Positions 27,101 through 36,053 of a stretch of DNA of 47,847 bases are shown here, piece after piece. The DNA is from an uncultured Flavobacteriales bacterium (lineage in GTDB: Bacteria; Bacteroidota; Bacteroidia; Flavobacteriales_D; Sanyastnellaceae): assembly GCA_913041135.1 (NCBI GenBank), contig CAJWIF010000006.1:1-47847 (forward strand), read 5' to 3'. Both the position numbers and the translations under genes were made by a program. Position 1 is the stretch's first letter; each line of letters opens with the position of its first letter. The notes under the pieces are model-generated. The model was not told the origin of the DNA and did not search any database. It saw only the letters and a program-made list of their open reading frames with translations.

Positions 27101-28796
27101 GCAATACACCGTAGTAATTCGATGCAATCTGGTCACCATATACCGTACCGAATTGGTCCGTCACGATCAGAGCGATTTCATTGTCAGCAGTTCCACCGCC
27201 AGAGCTGAGAACGTAGCATCCCAAAGGAATACAATGGAAGTCTGTTCCTACACCGTCGACGTAAAGATCCGCTTCATCCCAGTTTCCAGAGATGGATGTC
27301 TCACCGTCGTAGCTATCTACATAGTATGATGCTCCGTTCCAGCCATCGCCACCCAAGTCGTACATCTCAACATTCATAACATACGTACCTGCATCACAGT
27401 AAACACAAGAACCATCGTTCTGTTGAGTTGCTGTTGGATCATAGTTCGCAGCAGAAGTGTCCATGCAACCGATGCAACCGTAGTCACAATTGCCGTCGTC
27501 CAAGTTTGCTGTGTCGTCATAGTTACACGCTGCTGCATCCGTGCAACCTGGGAAAGCTGGCAAGCAAAAATCGCTTGCTTCGCTAGAACCAAACTGCGCT
27601 CCAGAAGCAAGTGACGTTCCGTTTGCATCTTCAACCGCATAAGAACCATTGCCATAAGAACAGCACATGCCGTCTCCGAATGAATCATACATCGTGAACG
27701 TGTAGCATGTTTCGCTTACACAAAGTTCAGCACCAACGCCACCGCCGCTAGCGATTATATTCCCTTCAGCATCTACCAAGTCCCAAGAGGTCTCAGAAGC
27801 ATAGTTGTCAGGATTTATAATTACAGTCACCGCTTCAAATGCACATGTGCCATCATCAGTCGTCGCTGCTGGATCAAAGTTACATGCAGTCGCGTTGGTG
27901 CAACCGACGTACTCACAAGAACCATCGTCCTCCGTAGCTGTAGAGCTATAGTTCGAAGCGCCAGAATCTACACAACCTGGGAAAGCACAAGCAGCAACCC
28001 AGTCAATTGGTGTGTAACCTGAGACCGAGCATGAACCAGAGCCATCTGAATCCATAACGATGTTGACAACACCGGTTAGAGATTCAATAAACGTTCCAGA
28101 GAGATCCTGGTTACCCGCTACAGATTCAAAACCTGTTGACCACAAGATGTTGGCCGTAGCCAAGTCCAATCCGTCATACACATAGATTTGATCCCAATAG
28201 TCCTCAATTTGACCTGAATTGATCAAAAAGAAGATTGATTGTCCCGCAGGAGCAACCGCGTAACCATAAGATACAAAGTTTTGAGATGACTCATAGCAGA
28301 AATTGCCAGCCCAATCACAACTAGGAAGTTCGCAAGAGCCATCGTCCTCACCCGCTTCAGGGTTGTAGTTGATCGCGTCCGCGTTCGTACAGCCTGGTAT
28401 TAAGACATCTCCGACACAAAAATCACCAGTAGAAGAAAATCCGGCACCAACACCTGAAGTAAGGTCATCACCACTGGTGTTTGTCATAGTCCAAGAAGTT
28501 CCACCATCACCATATCCGTCAGTTATCGCAAGGGTGTAACAACCATCAGCCAAACAGGCCGTGGCAGCAACACTTCCAAAGTCTGGTACTGATGCATAAT
28601 CTCCTTCAGCAGCAGAAGCTACTTCCGCTCCATCAGCGTTTGTAATCGACCAACCTGCCTCTTCTGGGTAGCTATCGAAAGTCAGTGACAAAGTCACTTC
28701 GTTGGCATCGCACTGCCCAAAGGCCGCGGGTGCTGAATAAAGGAAAAGCGCGAACATCGCTACGATGCTGCAACACTTTGTAAACGTGTTAAACAT
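24123..28796 (-). CDS. Large secreted protein with twelve GC...DDGSC cysteine modules and dockerin-like C-terminus
   Basis: Exported protein of 1557 aa with a signal peptide ending in PAAFGQ. I counted twelve short modules of the form GC-(T/M/V/D)-x(4-5)-(A/C)-N-(Y/F)-...-DDG-(S/T)-C, singly or in pairs along the chain. Longer beta-rich segments lie between them. Six of these carry a GDG(W)-type loop (DSYGDGWNG, YDAFGDGWTG, DSFGDGWSG and similar). A CUB-like segment with QIYVYDG lies at about 160-275, and two or three 'YYVYVG/YYIYVS'-type jelly-roll-like segments lie in the centre. The protein ends in CPADLNEDG...DLLQFL...C, the module shared with the FG-GAP neighbours. Enzyme motifs were not seen. 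A structural or adhesive surface role is inferred. Codon choice in the 3' part favours GGT, GCT, GAC and TTC, suggesting high expression. Confidence 0.8.
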   Translation of the reverse strand: MFNTFTKCCSIVAMFALFLYSAPAAFGQCDANEVTLSLTFDSYPEEAGWSITNADGAEVASAAEGDYASVPDFGSVAATACLADGCYTLAITDGYGDGGTSWTMTNTSGDDLTSGVGAGFSSTGDFCVGDVLIPGCTNADAINYNPEAGEDDGSCELPSCDWAGNFCYESSQNFVSYGYAVAPAGQSIFFLINSGQIEDYWDQIYVYDGLDLATANILWSTGFESVAGNQDLSGTFIESLTGVVNIVMDSDGSGSCSVSGYTPIDWVAACAFPGCVDSGASNYSSTATEDDGSCEYVGCTNATACNFDPAATTDDGTCAFEAVTVIINPDNYASETSWDLVDAEGNIIASGGGVGAELCVSETCYTFTMYDSFGDGMCCSYGNGSYAVEDANGTSLASGAQFGSSEASDFCLPAFPGCTDAAACNYDDTANLDDGNCDYGCIGCMDTSAANYDPTATQQNDGSCVYCDAGTYVMNVEMYDLGGDGWNGASYYVDSYDGETSISGNWDEADLYVDGVGTDFHCIPLGCYVLSSGGGTADNEIALIVTDQFGTVYGDQIASNYYGVLPPPVGFPSGGWFIDFGLLGGCDFEGCTDENCFNYNISVTVDDGSCICPPTNNAIEDAEAVTCGLLSNGNLANASDEEGVTGLFLGTTITTGGVWYEFNSASDQQVFANTCDTPTSTSGFADPVSDTKMHVFQYNDEGELELIVGNDDACGLMSSVAFIATTGEDYYIYVSKYSAFSTGSEFLLSVECAACDEIPSNDFCAEATPQIDNVTFTGTNCCASPTAIPSFGGTNYAVWFTFNSTDAVSGEDFDTFFFDATNLTSGDLTLTIYLAGGDCDALTTYVGCNFTGTCAGSIESFITLEPNTDYYFAVGTTDAETCGEFEFTTQGVFLGCTDAAADNYDSLANQDDGTCMYSEVPENDLCADAADLPCGEVVTGSMGGATNTGFPDVVCAPCAAGENAAYIIVGGGSWDSEITWSLTDAEGTVFEGAATTGQWACGMAEGDFTFVGVDSYGDGWNGATATIYFNGNEVLAGVTYAGTGGSTTGTAAEDGTSELTFPAYEGVWYTFAGTGELHSINTCGSVIDTRLHVYSSATADCGDYSCVNQVDGSVAISDGSFDTCGFFDQDDAAVQFVSDPAMTYYVYVGYDLDGIYDGGGSFQIEMECEEAIYGCFVDVACNYNPEANIDSDDCEYTSCACDANPNGVALVINMYDAFGDGWTGGNSGSTGGYEVFDAAGNSVTAGAIDDAMFIIDEDNYDGAEFGLDVLCLDPGCYSYAFTGAFLWSEEQSWSVTDGTNTLAEGGAAGSLVTESYPFGLGDVTCGCMEEVACNYDPEATDENGTCEYETCAGCMDVTACDFDPEATIEDGSCCYGSCITITMNDSFGDGWSGCDVHITDLDGNTVIQTSLTEGSFAEETYCLADGCYILTSGDDVFNSEPSWSITGVFGGVITGGELYGPAYVSTGGQNCIEGCDIACACNYDDTANILDLEDCIFDDCAGCTYADASNYDANAGNDDGSCEFDLSNPCPADLNEDGSVTTADLLQFLGAFGTICE

Positions 28797-29155
28797 TTGA
28801 TTTGGTTTTGGTTAGAATTTTCAGACAATTTGGTGGGCTCAACTTTTCAAGCCATTTGTAAACGCAAGACTCAACACTGACCGATCGATTTTGCTTTAAA
28901 GCCTTATACAGCAAGACTCGATCTGTTTTTCACTCACTCGAAACGCGGCGAAATTTTGTTAAGACGCACTTCGATTGGGGCTAAATGTAGCGCAAGCTTT
29001 TAATAAATCCAACAAATCACAACGGAATTAACCCGCGTCATCAAAAAGCTTCATCGCTTATTTAACACAATTCACGGACAATAGGCCTCGTTTTGCCGAA
29101 TGTTGTAGCATCGAGATTCTATGAACAACATACTTGATTATGAGTCCATTAGGAT
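28797..29155. other. 359-nt intergenic region upstream of the 1557-aa gene
   Basis: No credible ORF or RNA gene seen. It must contain the promoter and leader of the minus-strand 1557-aa gene and the 3' end of the next minus-strand gene. An imperfect inverted repeat (TGTTGT at 29101 with ACAACA ending at 29130) lies 25 nt after that gene's stop but lacks a T-run. Confidence 0.5.
28982..29013 (-). promoter_or_regulatory. Weak candidate promoter for the 1557-aa protein gene
   Basis: On the minus strand GTTGG is followed, about 19 nt later, by TACATTTA, which matches TAnnTTTG in all but the last base. The leader would be about 180 nt, long for this group, so the call is tentative. Confidence 0.25.
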
Positions 29156-29698
29156 TTACTTCCACATCTCATTGTGCCAACTTTCTTGAAACAAAGGCGT
29201 CGATTGCGACTCCCACTCCCCTTTGTTTGAGCACAGTGTGTTTATAACCAGTGTATCATCCCGAACCAACCCCGCCTTTCGTGCCATCCAAAATGCCGAC
29301 AATGTAGATTCCTCCCACACAGACGATTCCGCAGCGCGATGCAACACCTGATCACGTTGCATCCAGTCAATCGCCGGCGTCTCTTTTTCTCCCAAGCGCT
29401 GCATAAATTGAACGGATGCATCGATGGAGCAACCCGACGCTCCGGCCTGACCCTCATCCAATGCAATTAAAAGAACCCTTGAACCTTGCAATTTCCAACT
29501 CGCGGTCAACTCGGTTCCGTGAGCCGCCCAAGCCGCTGTGAATCGCTCGGCATTTTCTGCAACCCGATCATTTTCCGACGTCGACAACAACCGATCGGCC
29601 ACATAAACCCACAATCGGCTTAAATCAGGCAATTTTATCCAAAGGCTCCCTTCAAGACTTTCATCCGGAAACCACGAAGTCGTCGGTGTATCAATCAT
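29156..29698 (-). CDS. Conserved small Bacteroidota protein of unknown function
   Basis: A 180-aa soluble protein without signal peptide or membrane segment. It resembles a small family found across Bacteroidota that has the segment SGCSIDAS (here ASGCSIDASVQF at about 88-99), preceded by a RLWVYVADR strand and a WAAHG motif. Some database entries of this family carry the name 'ABC transporter ATPase', but no Walker A, Walker B or ABC signature is present here, so that name should not be copied. The function is unknown. It diverges from the polysaccharide co-polymerase gene with a gap of about 100 nt that should hold both promoters. Confidence 0.7.
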   Translation of the reverse strand: MIDTPTTSWFPDESLEGSLWIKLPDLSRLWVYVADRLLSTSENDRVAENAERFTAAWAAHGTELTASWKLQGSRVLLIALDEGQAGASGCSIDASVQFMQRLGEKETPAIDWMQRDQVLHRAAESSVWEESTLSAFWMARKAGLVRDDTLVINTLCSNKGEWESQSTPLFQESWHNEMWK

Positions 29699-29804
29699 AC
29701 GGCAAGGTAAAACTCAATCTGCACGAATGCGAACACTCCTCACTCAGCAAAATTCAATGAAGTGAGCTTCCAACGTAATGCATTCCTTGCGAACTTGCGG
29801 TCGT

Positions 29805-32237
29805 ATGGCGGACACAACGAACCAAAACAACGAGCTAATCTCACTGAGTCAGCTCAGGCCTTATATAAAGTTGCTCATTAAGAACTGGTGGCTCATTTTG
29901 TTGCTCGCAGGAACAGGGTATGCCTCTGGAAGATTGATCACACATCGGCAACTGAACATATACAGTGCCTCAGCAGAAGTCCTCCTTGACGCAGGCAAGG
30001 AATTGGATTACCAAAAAAAGATGATGGGAACGATGGGAGGGAATTCTTGGGGGAATTTTGGCAATTCTGAGGCCAAAGACCAACAACGAATCTTGAGCTC
30101 CTTTGACTTGATCGGACGCGCCGTGGACCAGTTGGACTTGGACATTGACTACTACTTCGTAGGGAGATTACGAACCAGCCAGGTTTCTGGTTACAGCAAT
30201 CTCAGTATACAAGCCGACCCTGAGTTATTCAATAGCTCCTTTCTAGGACAAGACATCGATTTGTTCATCGAAGACGAGAGACACTACTTGTTAAGGTACA
30301 TCTTACCCGACGGAGAACTCATTGAGGAACTCTATGCCTTTGGCGTTCCCATCGAAGGACCGAACCTTGCGTTGACGATCGATTTCGTGGACAACAACGT
30401 GTTCAATTATACGAGCACGAATAAACAAAGCATTAACTCGGAAGCATTGGAGGAAGCACGCCGCCAACATTTTCGGTTCCGTGTCTTCGATCGCGCCCAG
30501 CGCATTGGTCAAATGCGAAATTCGTTAGTCGTCGACAACGTCAAAGGAACGAATGTTTTGACCCTTCAGTTTACCAGCACCCTGCCTGGCAGAGGACAAA
30601 AGTTTTTGAACGTACTCAGTGAGATTTATATTAATTACACGAAAGAAGCACGATTGGAATCCAGTTTGAAAACAGAATTATTCATCAATCGACAGCTCGA
30701 AGAGTTGGTGAACATCATGGACAGCCTGGAACTTCAAGTGGATGGATTTAAAGCCCAAAATGATATTCTTGACTTGACCCGTGAACAAACCGACTATTTC
30801 AATAGCCTTGTCCAACTGGAAAGCAGCGAGGGGGAATTGGACCTGCGTCTGGAAGCCATGAAATCCCTGCAGTCATACTTAAAGTCTGGATCAGAGGATT
30901 CTGGCTTGCCACCCACTTCCTATTTGTTTGGGGAAGACCAACTCCTGATTGAACAAGTCAATCAGCTTTTTCAAATGCGTACGGAGCGCACGGCGGCCTT
31001 GCTGGACGTCACCGAGGATAGCTTTTCCATTCGGCGCTTGGACAGTGCCATCAGTAACGCCCGCTTTACCATTGCCAAATACATCAATGACACGGAGGAT
31101 GCGCTTTTCAACCAAAGAGACAACCTGCGTGGTCAAATCACCAATCTCGAGCAACGCTTGAGCGGAATTCCAGCTACCCAACGCGATATCATTAGTATGG
31201 AGCGCAAGTTGCAAGTCAACGAAAAACTGTATGTCTTCTTACTCGAGTCTCGGGCACAGAATGTGATTTCACGCGCAGGCATTGCGCCTCAAGCCATTAT
31301 AATTGAGCAGGCTCGACTAGGAGGGATCATTGGCCCGGATAAAAGAGGGACGATTCGCAATAATACGCTCTTGGGCGCCATTGTAGCCTTGGCCTTTGCG
31401 TTCATTCGCATGATGTTGTTTGAACGCCTCGAATCCACCCAAGAGTTGCGTGAAGCTTCCAACATTTCTGTAGTTGCAGGACTGCCGCATTATCCCGATT
31501 GGGAAAAAAACCCGATCACCATTCTCGCGGACAGTCGATCTCAAATTACGGAGGCGTTCCGAAGCTTGCGAACCAACCTGCAATACTTGTTATCAAAAGA
31601 AGGCGCCAATTCTATCTTAATCAGCTCATTGCACCCCGGGGAAGGCAAATCCTTTGTCGCAACCAACCTTGCCACGGTTTTGGCCAAAACGGGAAAAAAA
31701 GTCGCACTCGTCGATTTCGACATGCACAAGCCGAAAGTGCACAAGAATTTCAAGTTATCCAATCAGCTCGGATTGAGCTCTTTCCTCATTGGACGCTGTT
31801 CTGTTTCGGAAATGCAGCAATTGGGGCCGGTGGATTCGCTGCACATCTATACAGCGGGACCAGTCCCGCCCAATGCTTCTGAATTGGTCCTAAACGATCG
31901 ACTCGATGTCTTGCTCCAAGAGTTGAAATCCACTTACGATTATGTCATTCTCGATACGCCCCCTATTTTACTCATCACCGATGCTTTGGTTCTCATGAGC
32001 AAAGTGGATACCGGGTTGCTCGTTACGAATACACTTAAATCGACTAAACGTGGGATCAAACATCTGGAAGAAGCTTTGAATCAGAACAATTTGAACCACG
32101 CTTCATTGGTCCTGAACAACATTCGCACAACGCGTTGGGGTCAGTACTACGCCAAGTATGCCTATAAATACGGGTACGGGTACGGGTACGGGTACGGAGG
32201 AGCTAAATATGGGGACGAGCCGGAGGCCCAAGTTTAA
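29805..32237 (+). CDS. Polysaccharide co-polymerase / BY-kinase (Wzc-like)
   Basis: Inner-membrane protein combining a Wzz chain-length domain with a cytoplasmic bacterial tyrosine kinase, controlling export of capsule or exopolysaccharide. An ATG at 29805 gives 810 aa; one at 29778 would add nine residues. The first helix is at about 25-43 (NWWLILLLAG). A large periplasmic region with coiled-coil segments follows, then a second helix at about 515-535. The kinase domain has Walker A GEGKS (K615), Walker A' VALVDFDMHKPK and Walker B YVILDTPP. The C-terminal tail is a tyrosine cluster (YYAKYAYKYGYGYGY and onward), the usual autophosphorylation site. The glycan export genes at 42770-47847 may be its functional partners, although they are not adjacent. 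Confidence 0.92.
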   Translation: MADTTNQNNELISLSQLRPYIKLLIKNWWLILLLAGTGYASGRLITHRQLNIYSASAEVLLDAGKELDYQKKMMGTMGGNSWGNFGNSEAKDQQRILSSFDLIGRAVDQLDLDIDYYFVGRLRTSQVSGYSNLSIQADPELFNSSFLGQDIDLFIEDERHYLLRYILPDGELIEELYAFGVPIEGPNLALTIDFVDNNVFNYTSTNKQSINSEALEEARRQHFRFRVFDRAQRIGQMRNSLVVDNVKGTNVLTLQFTSTLPGRGQKFLNVLSEIYINYTKEARLESSLKTELFINRQLEELVNIMDSLELQVDGFKAQNDILDLTREQTDYFNSLVQLESSEGELDLRLEAMKSLQSYLKSGSEDSGLPPTSYLFGEDQLLIEQVNQLFQMRTERTAALLDVTEDSFSIRRLDSAISNARFTIAKYINDTEDALFNQRDNLRGQITNLEQRLSGIPATQRDIISMERKLQVNEKLYVFLLESRAQNVISRAGIAPQAIIIEQARLGGIIGPDKRGTIRNNTLLGAIVALAFAFIRMMLFERLESTQELREASNISVVAGLPHYPDWEKNPITILADSRSQITEAFRSLRTNLQYLLSKEGANSILISSLHPGEGKSFVATNLATVLAKTGKKVALVDFDMHKPKVHKNFKLSNQLGLSSFLIGRCSVSEMQQLGPVDSLHIYTAGPVPPNASELVLNDRLDVLLQELKSTYDYVILDTPPILLITDALVLMSKVDTGLLVTNTLKSTKRGIKHLEEALNQNNLNHASLVLNNIRTTRWGQYYAKYAYKYGYGYGYGYGGAKYGDEPEAQV
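32169..32192 (+). repeat. Hexanucleotide tandem repeat (TACGGG)x4 encoding Tyr-Gly repeats
   Basis: Four exact TACGGG copies, followed by a TACGGA variant, encode alternating Tyr-Gly in the tyrosine tail of the BY-kinase. The unit is six bases, so slippage would change tyrosine number without a frameshift. Confidence 0.9.
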
Positions 32238-32283
32238 GTCGGGTTTGTTAACACCATGCAACAAACAACGTTGACGTTGCGTC

Positions 32284-32316
32284 TTGTATTCATGGCATCA
32301 ATGCATTGTATTTTTG
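32284..32316 (+). promoter_or_regulatory. Candidate promoter for the CHU_C-domain gene
   Basis: TATTTTTG at 32309-32316 matches TAnnTTTG exactly, with TTG at 32284-32286, 22 nt upstream. Transcription would begin almost at the ATG at 32323, so either the mRNA is nearly leaderless or this match is fortuitous. Confidence 0.3.
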
Positions 32317-32322
32317 TTTAGC

Positions 32323-34437
32323 ATGAAGTCGACGAGCACTTTACTCTTATTGGCACTCTTTATTGGAGGGAGCACGCACAGTGTTTGGGGGCAGCTAGAG
32401 TCCTCGATGATGTGCGTGGACGTCAACCAAGCAGGCAATGCATCCATCAACTGGACAGAAGCCGTGGACCCCATGGGTGTTTTCGCTTCCTACACGCTCC
32501 ATATTTTTGAACCCTCCAGCGGACTGGTATTGGACACCTATGTGATTGACAGCCCGACCGACCCCGTCAATCCCGGTTTTGTCAACACAACCTACAACGC
32601 CAACACCACGGAGCTGTGTTATTTTGTTGTGACCGAAGGACCAGCCGGTGTCTTTGGAACTTCTAGTGACACGCTTTGCAGCATTCACCTCACTGCTGAG
32701 CCTTCGCTTACGCCGGGGATGGCCTCTTTAGATTTCAATAGCCCTCGCATCGCCAGCGCCGCACCGGATGGTGGCGATATCGAGGTTCAACTCGAGGATG
32801 ACCCTGGGAGTTGGAGCACCATTGTTACGATTCCAGACAATGGGGGAATGATGAGCTATGAATATGAAGTCGAAGAATGTACTGGAGATCTGAATTTTCG
32901 TGTATTCCAAAGCAGCAGCTACATTCAGTGCGATCAAAAGTCCAATCAAGCAGGATCTTCTATCAGCGACGAGTTGGACCCAGACCCGCCTGTGATCTCC
33001 TACATCAACGTGGATAGCTTGTCTCAATTGGCAATCATTCATTGGGAGCCGAGTGAAGCCAGCGATTTAGCGGGCTACATTATTTACCGGTGCAATGGTG
33101 GATTTCAAATGGCCATCGATACAGTTTACAGCCCGGGCGCCACCTTTTATGTCGATCCAAGTTCCAATCCGGTCACCTACATCGAATCGTACAATGTAGC
33201 CGCGTTCGATTCTTGCTTCATTGGGAATGAACCCGACCCCGGCGCAGCTGGGGCCTATTGCGCCAGCTCCATTCATTTGAATGCGAGTAGACTTCCCTGC
33301 TCGGATGCAGCGAGTTTAGACTGGAATGGAGGTTTTAACATCGACGCCGAAATTGTTTCCATCGCTGTGTGGGCGGCTGAAGAATCCCCGACGGGAAGCG
33401 GCAATTGGAACAACGGACAGCTCCTCGAGACGCTGGACGCCAACGCCATCTCCTATGTGCACGAGGGCGCCACCTTCGGCTCAACGTTTCGTTACGATAT
33501 CGTAGCAACCAGCACGGATGGCGCGTTCATCCGTTCCAACCAACGATCAATGGACTTCTCTTACCCGGGAGCACCTGATCTGACTTCGTTGCGACGCGCA
33601 TCCGTCACCGACAGCGGAGGTGTGAATATCATCGTGGATTTAGACCCCTATTCCGAGGAAGTCCACACGTATATCCTTCAGCGAAAACGAGCAATCGATG
33701 AGCTCTTTTTTGATTTCGATGCACAGGAAGGCATCGGCGGCATGACCCTTCAATTTGCCGACTTGGATGCGGTTACTGACGAGATGAGCTACGCGTATCG
33801 TGTGCGTGTCGAAAATTACTGTGGGGATTCTGTTGGCATGTCCAATGCAGCCCAAACCATGCACCTTCAAGGCATTTCTGACACCCAATTGCTCAACAAC
33901 ACGATCAGCTGGACACCCTACTCAGATTTTCCTGGCAGCACCGCAGGCTACCGTATTTACCGTCGAAATCAGCAAGGCGCTGCCGCTGAAATGATCGCTG
34001 AAGTGCCATCACAGATTTTTATTTGGGAAGACGACGTGAGCAACCTGCTCTACAGTCCCGGAGACTTTTGTTATCTCATTGAGGCCCTGGATTCCGGTAC
34101 AGGCCCTTCGGGCGGCATGAATTACGCGCTTTCCAACGAAATGTGCCTCACTCAAGTGCCCGTTTTGTGGGTTCCGAACGCCCTCTTAGTCGGTGGGTAC
34201 AACGACGTTTTCTTGCCCGTCGTAAGCTTCGCCGATTTCGACCAGTATTTCATGCAAATTCACAACCGGTGGGGGGATATTATTTTCACCTCCAATCAAG
34301 TGGGATACGGGTGGAATGGGATGCACAAGGGAGCCTATGCGCCCGAGGGGAGCTACGGTTATTCCATCTCCATCCGCGATGGAGCCGGCCGAGTTTATGA
34401 GACCACGGGATTGGTTCACTTGCTCATTGGTGAATAA
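32323..34437 (+). CDS. Secreted protein with gliding-motility-type (CHU_C) C-terminal domain
   Basis: Exported protein of 704 aa. The ATG at 32323 begins a signal peptide ending in SVWGQ; the frame opens earlier with a TTG at 32284. The body has several fibronectin-III-like segments, seen as recurring 'GYIIYR' and 'GYRIYRR' strands preceded by W-x-P. The last about 90 residues match the CHU_C / gliding motility-associated C-terminal domain: IHNRWGDIIF, GWNG, then EGSYGYSISIRDGAGR. This domain usually directs type IX secretion. The normal SPNGDGxND box is replaced by a diverged segment (PNALLVGGYNDVF). Size and fold suggest an adhesin or surface protein; the target is unknown. Confidence 0.85.
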   Translation: MKSTSTLLLLALFIGGSTHSVWGQLESSMMCVDVNQAGNASINWTEAVDPMGVFASYTLHIFEPSSGLVLDTYVIDSPTDPVNPGFVNTTYNANTTELCYFVVTEGPAGVFGTSSDTLCSIHLTAEPSLTPGMASLDFNSPRIASAAPDGGDIEVQLEDDPGSWSTIVTIPDNGGMMSYEYEVEECTGDLNFRVFQSSSYIQCDQKSNQAGSSISDELDPDPPVISYINVDSLSQLAIIHWEPSEASDLAGYIIYRCNGGFQMAIDTVYSPGATFYVDPSSNPVTYIESYNVAAFDSCFIGNEPDPGAAGAYCASSIHLNASRLPCSDAASLDWNGGFNIDAEIVSIAVWAAEESPTGSGNWNNGQLLETLDANAISYVHEGATFGSTFRYDIVATSTDGAFIRSNQRSMDFSYPGAPDLTSLRRASVTDSGGVNIIVDLDPYSEEVHTYILQRKRAIDELFFDFDAQEGIGGMTLQFADLDAVTDEMSYAYRVRVENYCGDSVGMSNAAQTMHLQGISDTQLLNNTISWTPYSDFPGSTAGYRIYRRNQQGAAAEMIAEVPSQIFIWEDDVSNLLYSPGDFCYLIEALDSGTGPSGGMNYALSNEMCLTQVPVLWVPNALLVGGYNDVFLPVVSFADFDQYFMQIHNRWGDIIFTSNQVGYGWNGMHKGAYAPEGSYGYSISIRDGAGRVYETTGLVHLLIGE

Positions 34438-34453
34438 CCCTGATGAGCAGGGC

Positions 34454-36014
<1,561 letters not shown>

Positions 36015-36053
36015 ATTAGTTGCAACTCGATTTTAGATTTTGAAACCAATCGC

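Noticed and set aside
24123-28796. Repeated segments considered as a CRISPR-like or DNA-level repeat array
   Set aside because: The repeats are at protein level (cysteine modules), are variable in DNA sequence and spacing, and lie in one continuous ORF.
29101-29130. Inverted repeat TGTTGT/ACAACA as a terminator
   Set aside because: The stem is interrupted and lacks a T-run on the minus strand; it is noted only in the intergenic entry.
34438-34453. CCCTG/CAGGG hairpin after the CHU_C gene as a terminator
   Set aside because: Only a 5-bp stem with no T-run, and it abuts the likely guaB -33 box.
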